Assembly (NCBI GenBank): GCA_965262365.1
Contig: OZ253541.1
Location: 4,960,001-5,024,000 of the forward strand
Reading direction: 5' to 3'
Origin: UBA6522 sp965262365
GTDB lineage: Bacteria; Pseudomonadota; Gammaproteobacteria; Steroidobacterales; Rariloculaceae
DNA: 64,000 bases
Made by a program: the position numbers and the translations under genes. Below are positions 46,444-55,380 of the stretch, piece after piece; position 1 is the stretch's first letter, and each line of letters starts with the position of its first letter. The notes under the pieces were generated by a model. It was not told the DNA's origin, did no database searches, and saw only the letters and a list, made by a program, of their open reading frames with translations.

Positions 46444-49400
46444 ATGAAGAAATGGATTTCCAGTGGATACGCTCTGGCATTGTTCGCCGCGCTGGCGAGC
46501 GCTTCCGAGGCACTGGCTGAACAGTACACGATACCCTTGTTGGTGCCGGCGACGATGTCCGATGCCCCGCAAGGCGTGCTACGGATCCTCAACGGCACGG
46601 ACGAGTCCGGGACAGTCGAGATTTATGCCATCGATAATGCCGGCACACGCTCCGGTCCCGCCACCTTCACGCTGAACGCCTCGACGGCGATCGAGTTCAC
46701 CGCCACGGACCTGGCCTCAGGCAACGCCAACAAGGGGTTGTCCGGCGGGATCGGCGCAGCTGTTGGCGATGCGCGCCTGGAGATCGAGACGGATCTTTCC
46801 ATCGTGCCCCTGGCCTTCGTACGCGCCGTCGACGGCACGCTGAGCGCGATGCACGACACGGTACGCGGTGTCTCGGTCGGCGGATCGGACGGGTACACCT
46901 ACGGAGTGCCGATCTTCAACCCCTCCAGCGACGTAACCCAGGTAAGTCGGCTGCGGTTGATCAATCCGGGCGATGCATCGGCTTCGGTAACGATCGGCGG
47001 ACGCGACGACAGCGGCGCCGTAGCCACCGGGGGAGACGTGACGTTGATGCTGCCGGCCGGCGGTGCGCAGACGCTGACCGCGCGGCAACTGGAGGCGGGC
47101 GCCACCGGTTTGACAGGCCGGTTGGGTGCAGGCACCGGCAAGTGGCAGCTGACGGTGTCGTCGGACCAGCCGCTTCAGGTAGTCAACATCGTCGCGGCCA
47201 CCGCAGGGTACTGGAACAACCTTTCGACGACCGCGGCGCCGGGGGCGGCGCCGGCGGATCTTGAGTCGCTCAACGAACGTTTCGTCGGGAATGCGGTTGT
47301 GTACGTGGCGGGAAGCGACCGCTACACGCTCAATGCGCAGACGGGCGAGCGGTTCACCGAGACGGCGGAGATCGACGGTGTCTCTACCACCTACATGGGG
47401 AGCTACGACTATGCCGGGATTGGCCCTGACGCGGGCCGATTGACGGTCACGTATGACGACGGCGATGTATGCGCTGCGAGCCTGTACTTCTCCACGCACA
47501 CGGCGGGCTGGTTTGCCTCTCACTGTACCGGCAGCGATTACCCGGCGGACGGGACGTGGTTGGGCGGGAGTTGGTCCGTTGAGGATGACGAGGACGACGG
47601 CGGTGAGGTCACCGACACCATGTACGGGGTTGATGAGGCGCTTCCCGGCGTACCCGCGTCTGGTCAGTTCGAACCAGCGACGACGTCTGGTGCAAGTGTC
47701 ACAGCCACCGCCGACGGCACGACGATCGAGTTGAATGACGGTGGGTACTTCGAGCTAAGCGACGGCACGAGATACACCTGCACGGCGACGGACGGATGCA
47801 CCATTGAGAACGGAACCGTCACCCGGGGCACCGTGGCCGGACGTGCGGCGGGTTCGGGCGAAGTCGACCGTTTCCCGAGTTTCCGCGGTGTAAGCGGCCC
47901 GGGTAACCAGACCTACACGGTCGGCACGGCGATCGATGCATTGACGCTGCCGGAGGCGAGCGGCGGCAACGGCACCCTGGCCTACAGCCTCTCGCCCAAC
48001 GTGCCCGGGTTGACGTTCAACGCCAGCACGCGCCAACTCACCGGCACACCGACCACGGCGGGCACCCATGCCATGACGTACACCGTGACGGATGAAGACG
48101 ACGACACCGATACGCTCGGCTTCACCATCACGGTGAACACCGACACGACCGAGACAGGATCGTTGGGCGAATGCTATGTGAGTCTGTCGGTGAGCATTGG
48201 GCAGAGCTGCACCTACCCCGGCACGACGGACGCGTTCAGCGTCAACGTACGCGGCCGGGGTTCGTTCCTGACGTTCCTGGCCGGTATCAGGATCCGGATC
48301 ACCAACCAGACGATCAACGGGCGCGTGTACGACTTTGAGGCCTCGCACCAGGGCGACGGCGTCTGGCGGATGGACCGGGTGGCCGGCAGCACCGAAGTAC
48401 CGACCAGCGGCGGTTTGGTCGACACGGGGGAAGGGGACGACGACGATGACGGCGTGGCCAATGCGAACGACGCGTTCCCGCAAGATCCGGACGAGTCCGT
48501 CGACACGGATGGCGACGGAATCGGCAACAACGCCGACACGGACGATGACAATGACGGCGTTCCCGACACGGATGACGCATGCCCGCTGGTTGACGACGTC
48601 ACCTGCGGCCAGGTTTCCGAGCCGGACCTGGTGGTTGAATCTCCTTCGGTCAGCAATGCCAGCCCCGAACCGGGGGCGTCCGTCACGTTCACCGTGACCG
48701 TCCACAACCAGGGCGCCGGCCGGGCCGCCGCCACCACGCTGCGGTACTACCGCTCGACGGATGCCACGATAACGACGGGAGATACGGAGGTCGGCACGGA
48801 CGCCGTGAGCGCACTTATCGCTGCAGGGACCAGCGGCGAGACGATCAGCCTGACTGCCCCGTCGACCGCCGGAACCAACTATTACGGTGCTTGCGTCGAT
48901 CCGGTGTCCGGAGAATCCGCGACCGGGAACAACTGCTCCGACTCCAGGGCGGTGACGGTCGAGTCCAGCATATACAACGATAACGTGTTTGTATTGCCCG
49001 TCTCAGAAAATCTCGCCACCCTTTGGACGAGATCCGGCAACAGTCCACCACTGCAAGACTATGCGGCGCGTTTCTATGAGCATTTCAGTGATGAATTCGA
49101 TTTCCTGATTTTCTTCGCCAATGTGCGTCGTCGGGAAATCGAGTTAGAACCCGGATCACTGGACGGGGCCTATTTTCATGGCGTGAAGAACGACGTGCGG
49201 GGTATCGGCCTAAGTACTTACTCCTACAATAGTAATTGGGAGTCGGCAGGTAAACTCCAGGGTGTGATATTCAGTTCTGTATATGAGCCATATCACCCGA
49301 GATTTGAGTATTCCGACTTTCGTCAGGGTCAGCTCCTGCACGAGTTGATGCATCGATGGGCAGCCTACCTCGGCGAGCCACTATCAGATGGACATTGGAA

Positions 49401-50067
49401 CGGGCATAGCAATGTCCGTGGATCTCTCGGTGGTGTATTTCGTTCTGATTTTGAAGAGATAGTTGACCTTGGTGGAGGCCGGTACACTGGTGCCAAGGAC
49501 CCCGTCGATCCCAAGGAACAACCGTACCCTCCTCTCGAACTGTACTTGGCAGGTTTCATACCCTCGGAGGAGATCCCTGATATTTGGGCTGCGGTGGATG
49601 GGGAGTGGATTCTTGACGACTTTGAGCCGTATTTTGACGAAGAAACGGGCAGGTGGGTTGACAATTTACTTAGGGACGAAAGCGGGGATCGCATTTTCTC
49701 CGCACGCGAGATAAAGAGATACACTATAGAAGACATCATCGCCGAGCATGGACCACGCGTTCCCGACCACCTGCAATCTCAGAAGGACTTTCGTGCGGCG
49801 GTTATTCTGCTGGTTAGTGAGGACTACCCCGCGACCAGAGAGATACTGGAAAGTGTGAGCGACGATGCATTTTGGTTCAGCCACGCCGGTGAGGACGAAT
49901 TGGAGAAGCAGGGCTGGTCGCTTTGGAATTTCTACGAAGCAACCGGTGGCAGAGGTACGATCGCCATGGACGGTCTGTCGCAGTTTCAAAGCCGCGCTCG
50001 CGCGGAAAGGCTGGCACCAAGTTCCTTCGGAACGCAACCACCGCCCATCGTGGATCTTAGAGAATGA
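46444..50067 (+). CDS. Large secreted modular protein with an HELMH zinc motif
   Basis: A 1207-residue exported protein (signal KKWISSGYALALFAALASASEALA). In order: the shared module (QYTIPLLVP, RLRLINPGD, GYWNNLSTTA, CTGSDYPADGTWLGG), a small ELNDGGYFELSDGTRYTC unit, an Ig-like domain (PGLTFNASTRQLTGTPTTAG) and the CYVSLSVSIGQSCTYPGTTD domain. Type-3-thrombospondin-like calcium repeats (DTDGDGIGNNADTDDDNDG) and a CARDB-like domain (PDLVVESPSVSNASPEPGAS) follow. The C-terminal 370 residues contain H966-E-L-M-H970, then PPLELYLAGFIPSEEIPD. This is probably a zinc protease, but the third ligand is not obvious. The ATG at 46423 is an alternative start. Confidence 0.85.
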   Translation: MKKWISSGYALALFAALASASEALAEQYTIPLLVPATMSDAPQGVLRILNGTDESGTVEIYAIDNAGTRSGPATFTLNASTAIEFTATDLASGNANKGLSGGIGAAVGDARLEIETDLSIVPLAFVRAVDGTLSAMHDTVRGVSVGGSDGYTYGVPIFNPSSDVTQVSRLRLINPGDASASVTIGGRDDSGAVATGGDVTLMLPAGGAQTLTARQLEAGATGLTGRLGAGTGKWQLTVSSDQPLQVVNIVAATAGYWNNLSTTAAPGAAPADLESLNERFVGNAVVYVAGSDRYTLNAQTGERFTETAEIDGVSTTYMGSYDYAGIGPDAGRLTVTYDDGDVCAASLYFSTHTAGWFASHCTGSDYPADGTWLGGSWSVEDDEDDGGEVTDTMYGVDEALPGVPASGQFEPATTSGASVTATADGTTIELNDGGYFELSDGTRYTCTATDGCTIENGTVTRGTVAGRAAGSGEVDRFPSFRGVSGPGNQTYTVGTAIDALTLPEASGGNGTLAYSLSPNVPGLTFNASTRQLTGTPTTAGTHAMTYTVTDEDDDTDTLGFTITVNTDTTETGSLGECYVSLSVSIGQSCTYPGTTDAFSVNVRGRGSFLTFLAGIRIRITNQTINGRVYDFEASHQGDGVWRMDRVAGSTEVPTSGGLVDTGEGDDDDDGVANANDAFPQDPDESVDTDGDGIGNNADTDDDNDGVPDTDDACPLVDDVTCGQVSEPDLVVESPSVSNASPEPGASVTFTVTVHNQGAGRAAATTLRYYRSTDATITTGDTEVGTDAVSALIAAGTSGETISLTAPSTAGTNYYGACVDPVSGESATGNNCSDSRAVTVESSIYNDNVFVLPVSENLATLWTRSGNSPPLQDYAARFYEHFSDEFDFLIFFANVRRREIELEPGSLDGAYFHGVKNDVRGIGLSTYSYNSNWESAGKLQGVIFSSVYEPYHPRFEYSDFRQGQLLHELMHRWAAYLGEPLSDGHWNGHSNVRGSLGGVFRSDFEEIVDLGGGRYTGAKDPVDPKEQPYPPLELYLAGFIPSEEIPDIWAAVDGEWILDDFEPYFDEETGRWVDNLLRDESGDRIFSAREIKRYTIEDIIAEHGPRVPDHLQSQKDFRAAVILLVSEDYPATREILESVSDDAFWFSHAGEDELEKQGWSLWNFYEATGGRGTIAMDGLSQFQSRARAERLAPSSFGTQPPPIVDLRE

Positions 50068-50398
50068 TCGCGAGGATTTGGGCAGGACATTGAGACCCAT
50101 TCCGGCAGAAGAGGGATGACTCCCACTCAGGCGGAACCGAAACCGTGGTGCGGCCTCGACGGAGAGCGGGAGCCGATTTACGTTGTTGACCAGCAGGACC
50201 GCCGCCCCCGCCGTCCGGACCCTTGAGGATGGCCGGACGGGGTCGAGCTTCGAATATTCGATTTTCCCCAACGGCTCGTACCGAATCATCGCCTCGAATC
50301 CCCCGATCGGCGTGTCGGTGTGTGCGGTCCGGGCGGTTCCCGACAATTGTCAATCGGCATTGAATATTGGTAAGCGGTGTCTCTACGCCACCTGGCTT
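50068..50398. other. Intergenic stretch with an unidentified minus-strand fragment
   Basis: The minus strand is open from about 50346 to beyond 50100 and reads GGFEAMIRYEPLGKIEYSKL, then AAVLLVNNVNRLPLSVEAAP and RFRFRLSGSHPSSAG. It looks like coding sequence but I do not recognise the family. It breaks off near the end of the large secreted gene on the other strand. Confidence 0.35.
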
Positions 50399-50399
50399 T

Positions 50400-50844
50400 C
50401 AGCTTGAGATTGGCGTAAAGGCCCAGGGCAGCAGCCGATCGATTTCCGAGGCCGGACCGGCCCAGAGGCGCTCGTCGCGGGCCAGCGCCCACAGGTACCC
50501 CGTCTTGGTCTTGCCCCGCCCCGGGTCCAGTACCGGCGCGCGGGTCTCATCCATGAACAACTGCCCCGACTGCTTCAGATGCCAGGCCAGCCGATCCACC
50601 ACCGGGGTCAGATGAAACGACGCCTTGCCCACCCAGCCGGCGCGGCGGCCTGGATCACGCCGGCCTCGCAGGTGCGGCAGGCGTACTTCGGGCGCACCGT
50701 GACGATGACCCGAAGCTGCGCTGGCACGATGTCCAGCCGCCCGGTCCGGACCAAGCCTCCGATGTCGTCGCCATCGACCCAACTCCCCAAATTGTCAGAC
50801 CTTCCAAGCCCGTCACATCCATTATATTGCTTGGCGCGCACCAC
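50400..50844 (-). pseudogene. IS66-family transposase remnant
   Basis: The first part reads LDIVPAQLRVIVTVRPKYAC then RTCEAGVIQAAAPA (the IS66 zinc-finger region). In another frame the second part follows: VGKASFHLTPVVDRLAWHLK, then LFMDETRAPVLDPGRGKTKT and GYLWALARDERLWAGP, which includes the first catalytic Asp. The middle and the C-terminal half are missing. Its start region is shared with the 303-bp repeat. Confidence 0.85.
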
Positions 50845-51039
50845 TGTGCGCCGCCGAATAAACCGACAATCTCAGATTGCTGCTGGCACTAATCGAGTCG
50901 ATCGGCGATACGTCGCGATTCGGCCTGCGCCAGAGTCGACCTGCACTTTGCCGTCGACACGGACCCGGCCTCCGTCCTCTACGACTGTCGCAAAGTTGAC
51001 ACGCCGGATAAAGGGCCCTTGCTCCAGTATTGCCGGGAT
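50737..51039. repeat. 303-bp direct repeat, copy 1
   Basis: The same 303 bases occur at 62201-62503 in the same orientation with about 11 differences. The segment contains the IS66 start region, an inverted repeat around 50845, and a minus-strand coding tail (EQGPFIRRVNFATVVEDGGR, then DSGAGRIATYRRSTRL) that ends with a stop. The origin of that tail is unknown. Confidence 0.9.
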
Positions 51040-51210
51040 TGTGCATCTCCGGCCCCGATTCACGAAGCCGCGCTTAATCTGCCCGGCGCCCACGGCAGAC
51101 CGCACCACGACCGGGACAGCGGAATGTACCGACCGAGCATTCACCCATTCAGTTCGCAGACGCGATCCTGATGTAGAATCGCCCTTACGACGAACCTTGA
51201 GGAAAGCAAA

Positions 51211-51465
51211 GTGGCCAAACGGGCAAGCTTGTCGATCAGCGAGCCGAACGAGAGATGGATACAGGCCCAGATAGACGGCAAGGCGTATTGCAGCCGTAGC
51301 GAGGTATTGAACGATTTGATCCGCAACGCGCGGGCGACGGAAGCTATCCGAACCCGGCTTGAATCCGCTGAACGCTCCGTTGAAGAGCGTGGCTGGGTCA
51401 CCAGGACGCCGGAGGAAATGCTGAAGGGCTTCAAGGAAAAAGCCCGTCGGGATGGCCGGCTATAG
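51211..51465 (+). CDS. ParD-like antitoxin
   Basis: An 84-residue protein from GTG 51211 with GAGGAAA upstream. The N-terminal ribbon-helix-helix (KRASLSISEPNERWIQAQID, then SRSEVLNDLIRNAR) is that of ParD/CopG antitoxins. It overlaps the toxin start by 14 bp. A TAGAAT at 51174-51179 may be its -10. It seems intact although its toxin is not. Confidence 0.8.
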   Translation: MAKRASLSISEPNERWIQAQIDGKAYCSRSEVLNDLIRNARATEAIRTRLESAERSVEERGWVTRTPEEMLKGFKEKARRDGRL

Positions 51466-51612
51466 GCTTGCACCGCAAGCCGAGGCGGACTTGTACCGCA
51501 TCTGGCTCTATGGCGTGCGGCCGTGGGGGGTGGATGCTGCCGACCAGTACCAAAGAGCCTTCCATGAACGCTTCGAAGCCATTGCGGCCAGCCCGCTACC
51601 CGTTGCGGTGCG
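51452..51612 (+). pseudogene. ParE-like toxin, C-terminal half lost
   Basis: The first 53 residues (MAGYRLAPQAEADLYRIWLY, then DQYQRAFHERFEAIAASPLP) are the N-terminal helices of a ParE gyrase toxin. The frame then runs into the zinc-ribbon gene fragment at about 51612. The beta-sheet and C-terminal residues needed for toxicity are missing. Confidence 0.75.
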
Positions 51613-51618
51613 CCCAGT

Positions 51619-52002
51619 TTCGAGGGTGCGCCGGTCTGCGGACCCTGCGCCGTGCTCGATGACCGGTTCCGGGACAGGAAGAACGAATCCGCCCGCACCC
51701 GCTACGCCGAACGCAGGGCCCGGCAACGCTGTACGCATTGCGGGGCCAACCCGACGTTCGGGGCGTCCCGTTGCGAGCCTTGCGCGCGCCGTGCCTGGGA
51801 GCGCTCCGAGCACGTGCGGGGACTGCCGGTGTATTCGCCGAGCTTCACCGTCGTGGAGATCGCCACCGGCGAGCCACTCGGCGTTTGGGAACAATGGGAG
51901 GATGTGGTGCTGTGCCTGTCGTTCGCGGGACTGCCGTTCGAGGAGGTGGAGATCCTCCACGAGCACGCCCCGATGCACGCCGCCTACAACGTGTTCGGCT
52001 GA
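51619..52002 (+). pseudogene. Zinc-ribbon-like protein, 5' end missing
   Basis: The frame reads FEGAPVCGPCAVLDDRFRDR, then RRARQRCTHCGANPTFGASR, CEPCARRAWERSEHVRG and ends HEHAPMHAAYNVFG. Three CxxC pairs suggest zinc binding. There is no start before the first pair, and the upstream DNA belongs to the ParE gene. A GTG at 51652 could start a shortened 116-residue protein. The family is not one I can name. Confidence 0.5.
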
Positions 52003-52082
52003 ACGCCCATAATTAAGGCGTGCCCGCCGGCCCGGCGACCGCGTCCTGCGGCAGCAGTCCCGCGCCAGCAGAGTGATTCACT

Positions 52083-52412
52083 TCAGGACCGCGCCGGCCG
52101 GACCGTCTTCATCGTCCGGGCCAGGCGCGCCACCTGCGTGCGCCCGATGCCCAATTCCTTCGCCACCGCCGCCGGGCTCGCGCCCGCCGCCAGCGTCTCC
52201 ACCCTCCCGCGCCGGCGTGCCTCGCGTTGAACGCCCTCGCGCAGTTGCCTGAGCTTGTCGTCGTTCAACTCCTTTAGAAACCCCTCCAGATCCAACGCCC
52301 CGTCCGGCGTCTCGAACTGCCGCACCGGGTGCGCGGTGTCCTCGGGCGCCAGCGGCTGCCCGGCCGGGCAGCCGCTACGACGCGCAACCGATTTGCCCGA
52401 TCCGACGGCCAT
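52083..52412 (-). CDS. Small helix-turn-helix protein (resolvase-type HTH)
   Basis: A 109-residue protein. The C-terminal half (GRVETLAAGASPAAVAKELG, IGRTQVARLARTM) is a Hin/resolvase-like helix-turn-helix. The middle is a charged helix (LEGFLKELNDDKLRQLREGV). The N-terminal 30 residues are encoded over a 26-bp palindrome and look unnatural, so the true start could lie nearer residue 30. No neighbour shares its strand closely. Confidence 0.5.
   Translation of the reverse strand: MAVGSGKSVARRSGCPAGQPLAPEDTAHPVRQFETPDGALDLEGFLKELNDDKLRQLREGVQREARRRGRVETLAAGASPAAVAKELGIGRTQVARLARTMKTVRPARS
52351..52376. repeat. 26-bp perfect palindrome
   Basis: The half-site AGCGGCTGCCCGG (52351-52363) is followed at once by its exact reverse complement (52364-52376). 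There is no loop, so it is a dyad rather than a hairpin with spacer. It could be an operator, a recombination site or a fold-back at a deletion joint. Confidence 0.9.
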
Positions 52413-52553
52413 CCGCCGACGGTGTCACAAGGCACTGCCTGCTGCAACCCATTCAGCAAATCACCCACAACTGCCCCTTTACGACAAGACCGTCAGAATC
52501 CATGGTTCCTGCCACATTGCGTTCAACATTTGCGGCTCGACCGCCGCGAGCCG

Positions 52554-53066
52554 TTAGCGGACAACGCCCTCGTCCAACACCAGCTCCGTGAGGGCTCGGT
52601 TCAACCAACGCGTCGTGTAGTGCGGCTTCAGTGCCGTCCTCGTTCTATGACCCACACCTTCAAGCAACGCCTCGAAAGACACCAGCTGATCCCGGAAACC
52701 CAGCCTGACTCCACATCGCAGACTGGCCCTGTCCGGTCCGCACAGCAGCCACCCGTCGTCCCGTCCGAGTGCATGGGCCCAGAGCGATTCTTCCCCCCTG
52801 TCCAGCGCGATTCCCAGAATCCGTACCGCCAGTTCCGCTCGCTCCCGGTCGTCCACCGCGTGTTCCGCTGCCAGCGATACGCGCAGCTCCCTCACCCCGA
52901 TCAACTGTTCCTCTCGTCGACGCTGGAAGCCCGTCTGTGTCTCCGTCACGCAGTCCTCAACCGTCTCCACCCGATAACCACCTACGAGGGCCCCCCACGT
53001 GCGCGTTCGATACGACTCGATGATCACGTTGGTGTCCACGATCACGGGCGCCCAGCGCTCGACCAC
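52554..53066 (-). CDS. PIN-domain-like protein, partner of XRE-ImmA
   Basis: A 170-residue protein from GTG 53066, five bases after the ImmA stop. The first residues WAPVIVDTNVIIESYRTRTW have the PIN fold's first strand and Asp. Later acidic residues occur in ETVEDCVTETQ and AVDDRERAELAV. The tight spacing to an XRE-ImmA gene suggests a toxin-antitoxin-like or stress-response pair in which ImmA controls the partner. Confidence 0.7.
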   Translation of the reverse strand: MVERWAPVIVDTNVIIESYRTRTWGALVGGYRVETVEDCVTETQTGFQRRREEQLIGVRELRVSLAAEHAVDDRERAELAVRILGIALDRGEESLWAHALGRDDGWLLCGPDRASLRCGVRLGFRDQLVSFEALLEGVGHRTRTALKPHYTTRWLNRALTELVLDEGVVR

Positions 53067-53071
53067 CCTGT

Positions 53072-54175
53072 TTACTGCTCGATCGCAAACTCAACATCGT
53101 GCGCCTCGAACAGGTCCTGAACGTCCTCGATCGGCAGCCCGGCCAGCCCGGCCGCCCGGCGAACCGACAAGTAGCCCTGCTCGATCGCGCTCGCAATCAC
53201 CTCCATGAACGGCCGCGAAAACAGCGGAGGCGCCCCTGTCTCCTCATTCGCCCCGCCATTGTTCCGCAGCGCCGCTTCCGGAACCGCTCGCGCCGTCGCC
53301 CCGGTCAACTGCCCCATGGCAACCAGACGCCACCGCAGCGCCGATGAACTCACATCCAATTCGTTGGCCACCGCGTTCAACCGCGCGATCAGCGCATCCA
53401 TCTCCAACTCGCTCCAAGCCCCGTACGCGTCAAGCACGGCCCTTGGCATCAGCACCGCGGCGGCGAAGTTATTGGCGAGCTGCTCCACCCGGTTTCCACC
53501 CATGTCACTGGCGTCCTCAACGTGCTCCGGTGGCATTGCGTCCCACGTCAGGATATGAAACAGCTCGTGCGCCAGGTCGAAGTTGCGCCGGCCCGGCACC
53601 TCCGCTCGTGCAATCAGTACCGCGTCCAGTTCCGGCAGCCGGCACGCCGCCCCCGAAATACCCCGGTAGGCATCCACCATGAGCACGAGGATTCCGAATT
53701 CCTCCTGCATCGTCTCCGCCAACCGCTGCGCCGGAACCTCCCCCAGTCCGAATTCGGTGGCGAACCGCTCTCCGGCATCCACCGCATCTTCGAACCTGGA
53801 CGCTCTGGTCAGACCCAGTGCGCGCCGCATCAGTGGGGCCGGTCGCCCGATCTGCGCCGCCAACGCACGGTAAGCCCCCACCCATTGGCTGGCCTTTCGC
53901 TCGTACGCACCAAGTTCCCCACGCCCAACGCCACTTTGCCTCCAGGAGAACCGTGCCTCCCCGTCTAACCGAAACGGATCCGTGAAGTACTCGAGAGGGG
54001 CCCCGAGCTTCTCGACGGCCAGCAGCAACTCTCTCGCCGTTACACGCCGCATACCCGTCTCTATCGCCGACACGGTTTGCCTGTCCCTGAACCCGAACAG
54101 CTGCGCCAATCCGTCCTGCGACAGACCGCGCTCCCTTCTTAACGCCTTGATGCGGGTGCCGATGATTTCAGCCAT
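53072..54175 (-). CDS. XRE-family regulator with ImmA/IrrE metallopeptidase domain
   Basis: A 367-residue protein. The ATG at 54175 is preceded by GGAGGAA. Residues 5-60 form an XRE helix-turn-helix (LRRERGLSQDGLAQLFG, VSAIETGMRRVTARELLLA). Residues 150-250 form an ImmA/IrrE zinc-protease domain with H203-E-L-F-H207. The family (COG2856) cleaves or binds repressors and toxins. It is coupled to the PIN-like gene downstream. Confidence 0.9.
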   Translation of the reverse strand: MAEIIGTRIKALRRERGLSQDGLAQLFGFRDRQTVSAIETGMRRVTARELLLAVEKLGAPLEYFTDPFRLDGEARFSWRQSGVGRGELGAYERKASQWVGAYRALAAQIGRPAPLMRRALGLTRASRFEDAVDAGERFATEFGLGEVPAQRLAETMQEEFGILVLMVDAYRGISGAACRLPELDAVLIARAEVPGRRNFDLAHELFHILTWDAMPPEHVEDASDMGGNRVEQLANNFAAAVLMPRAVLDAYGAWSELEMDALIARLNAVANELDVSSSALRWRLVAMGQLTGATARAVPEAALRNNGGANEETGAPPLFSRPFMEVIASAIEQGYLSVRRAAGLAGLPIEDVQDLFEAHDVEFAIEQ

Positions 54176-54342
54176 CGGAATTCCTCCATTCAATAATCTT
54201 GCGTTTGGTCTAATGCAATAAATATATGCGAACATCATTCTGTATGCAACCCTGTAACGGCATCCTCCATGCGTTCCAATCCTTGTTTGACACAAGCACA
54301 CGACCCACGAGCAAGTGCGGAACCCCAATGTTGTCGCCCGCC

Positions 54343-54390
54343 CGGCCGGCCCGCCGCCGTCAGCCGGCCGGCCCGCCGCCGTCAGCCGGC
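54343..54390. repeat. 22-bp tandem repeat
   Basis: The unit GGCCCGCCGCCGTCAGCCGGCC occurs about twice with a period of 22 bp; the GTCAG core lies at 54359-54363 and again at 54381-54385. The second copy supplies the stop codon of the GyrI-like fragment. Confidence 0.7.
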
Positions 54391-54620
54391 CGTCGATCCA
54401 CGCAACGGCACGCAGAGATCGCTCACCAGCTGTTCGGGCGGTGTGTCCGCTTGCGTACGGCGGTAGATCTCCATGCGCGGGCCCTCGTCCATCGACTCCC
54501 CGCTGCCGGGCAGCCACTGCCCGAACAGCCGGCGGTAGCCTCCGAAATGCCTTCGTACGGCCCGACTAGCCGGTAGACGGCGGAGCGCCCGCCGCCGACC
54601 GGGCCCAGCACCACGCCGGG
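54382..54620 (-). pseudogene. GyrI-like/AraC effector-binding domain fragment
   Basis: The minus strand encodes AVYRLVGPYEGISEA and, one frame away, YRRLFGQWLPGSGESMDEGP, MEIYRRTQADTPPEQLVSDL, then CVPLRGSTAG and a TGA at 54382. This is the C-terminal half of a GyrI-like domain. A single missing base near 54545 shifts the frame. The N-terminal half and any DNA-binding domain are lost. Bases 54621-54939 hold nothing I can recognise. Confidence 0.65.
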
Positions 54621-54939
54621 CGGCGGTGCGGGCAGGGTCCGCGACGGGCGGTCGGGGGGCGAGCGCCCGGGGCGGAGAGAGAGTTTCGGCCTCCGGGGAA
54701 TTCCAACCTGCTTCCGGAGACTGTCATGTACCCAACTTCGTTCGATCCGCCGAACCGCGCCCCCCTTGACTTCAACACCGACCGCACCGCGCGCGGCGTA
54801 GCCGATGCGCCCGGGACCGCGGCCGACCGGTTCGCTGCCAACGTCTCGTGCCCCGACGCCGAATCGGGAAGAGGTTCGAGAGTGCCCGTTCCCGGTTCGT
54901 TCAACCGTTGTCATCAATCGAGACCCAAGGAGAAACACC

Positions 54940-55000
54940 ATGTTTGGTCTGAATCGCGCAGAAGTCATCGGCCGCCTCGGCGCCGACGTCACCGCACGCC
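54940..55000 (+). pseudogene. Possible SSB start fragment
   Basis: After AAGGAG the ATG at 54940 gives MFGLNRAEVIGRLGADV, which resembles the first strand of single-stranded DNA-binding proteins. After 17 residues the similarity ends and the frame continues with Pro/Arg-rich sequence. Bases 55001-55380 contain no recognisable gene. Confidence 0.35.
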
Positions 55001-55380
55001 CCGGGGACGCCCGCGAAATGCCTCGCCGCCGCCCCGGACCGCCCGTCCACACCCCTACCCCGGCAAAGCGTCCCGGGCAACCCCATCGCTCATTGTCACC
55101 GTGCCGTCCCCGAACCAACTTGCGCGTGACTTTTGGATAGGCCTGGCAAATGGTGATCGTGTTGATTTTTGACAGTCGATGCTGGACTATGCGTGGATGA
55201 ACCAAGCGAAGCTGGGCCGGGCATGGGGGTTGCGCGTCAAGACATCGGGAAAGCGCGACGCGACTGGACTTCGGCTTGGATCCGGGTACGGCTGCCTTGC
55301 CCGTTGAATAGGCCGACTGATGCTGTAATCGGCTCCGCATCCGGCGCCGGCGCGATTCGGATCGGGTCGTCGGCTGGAGA

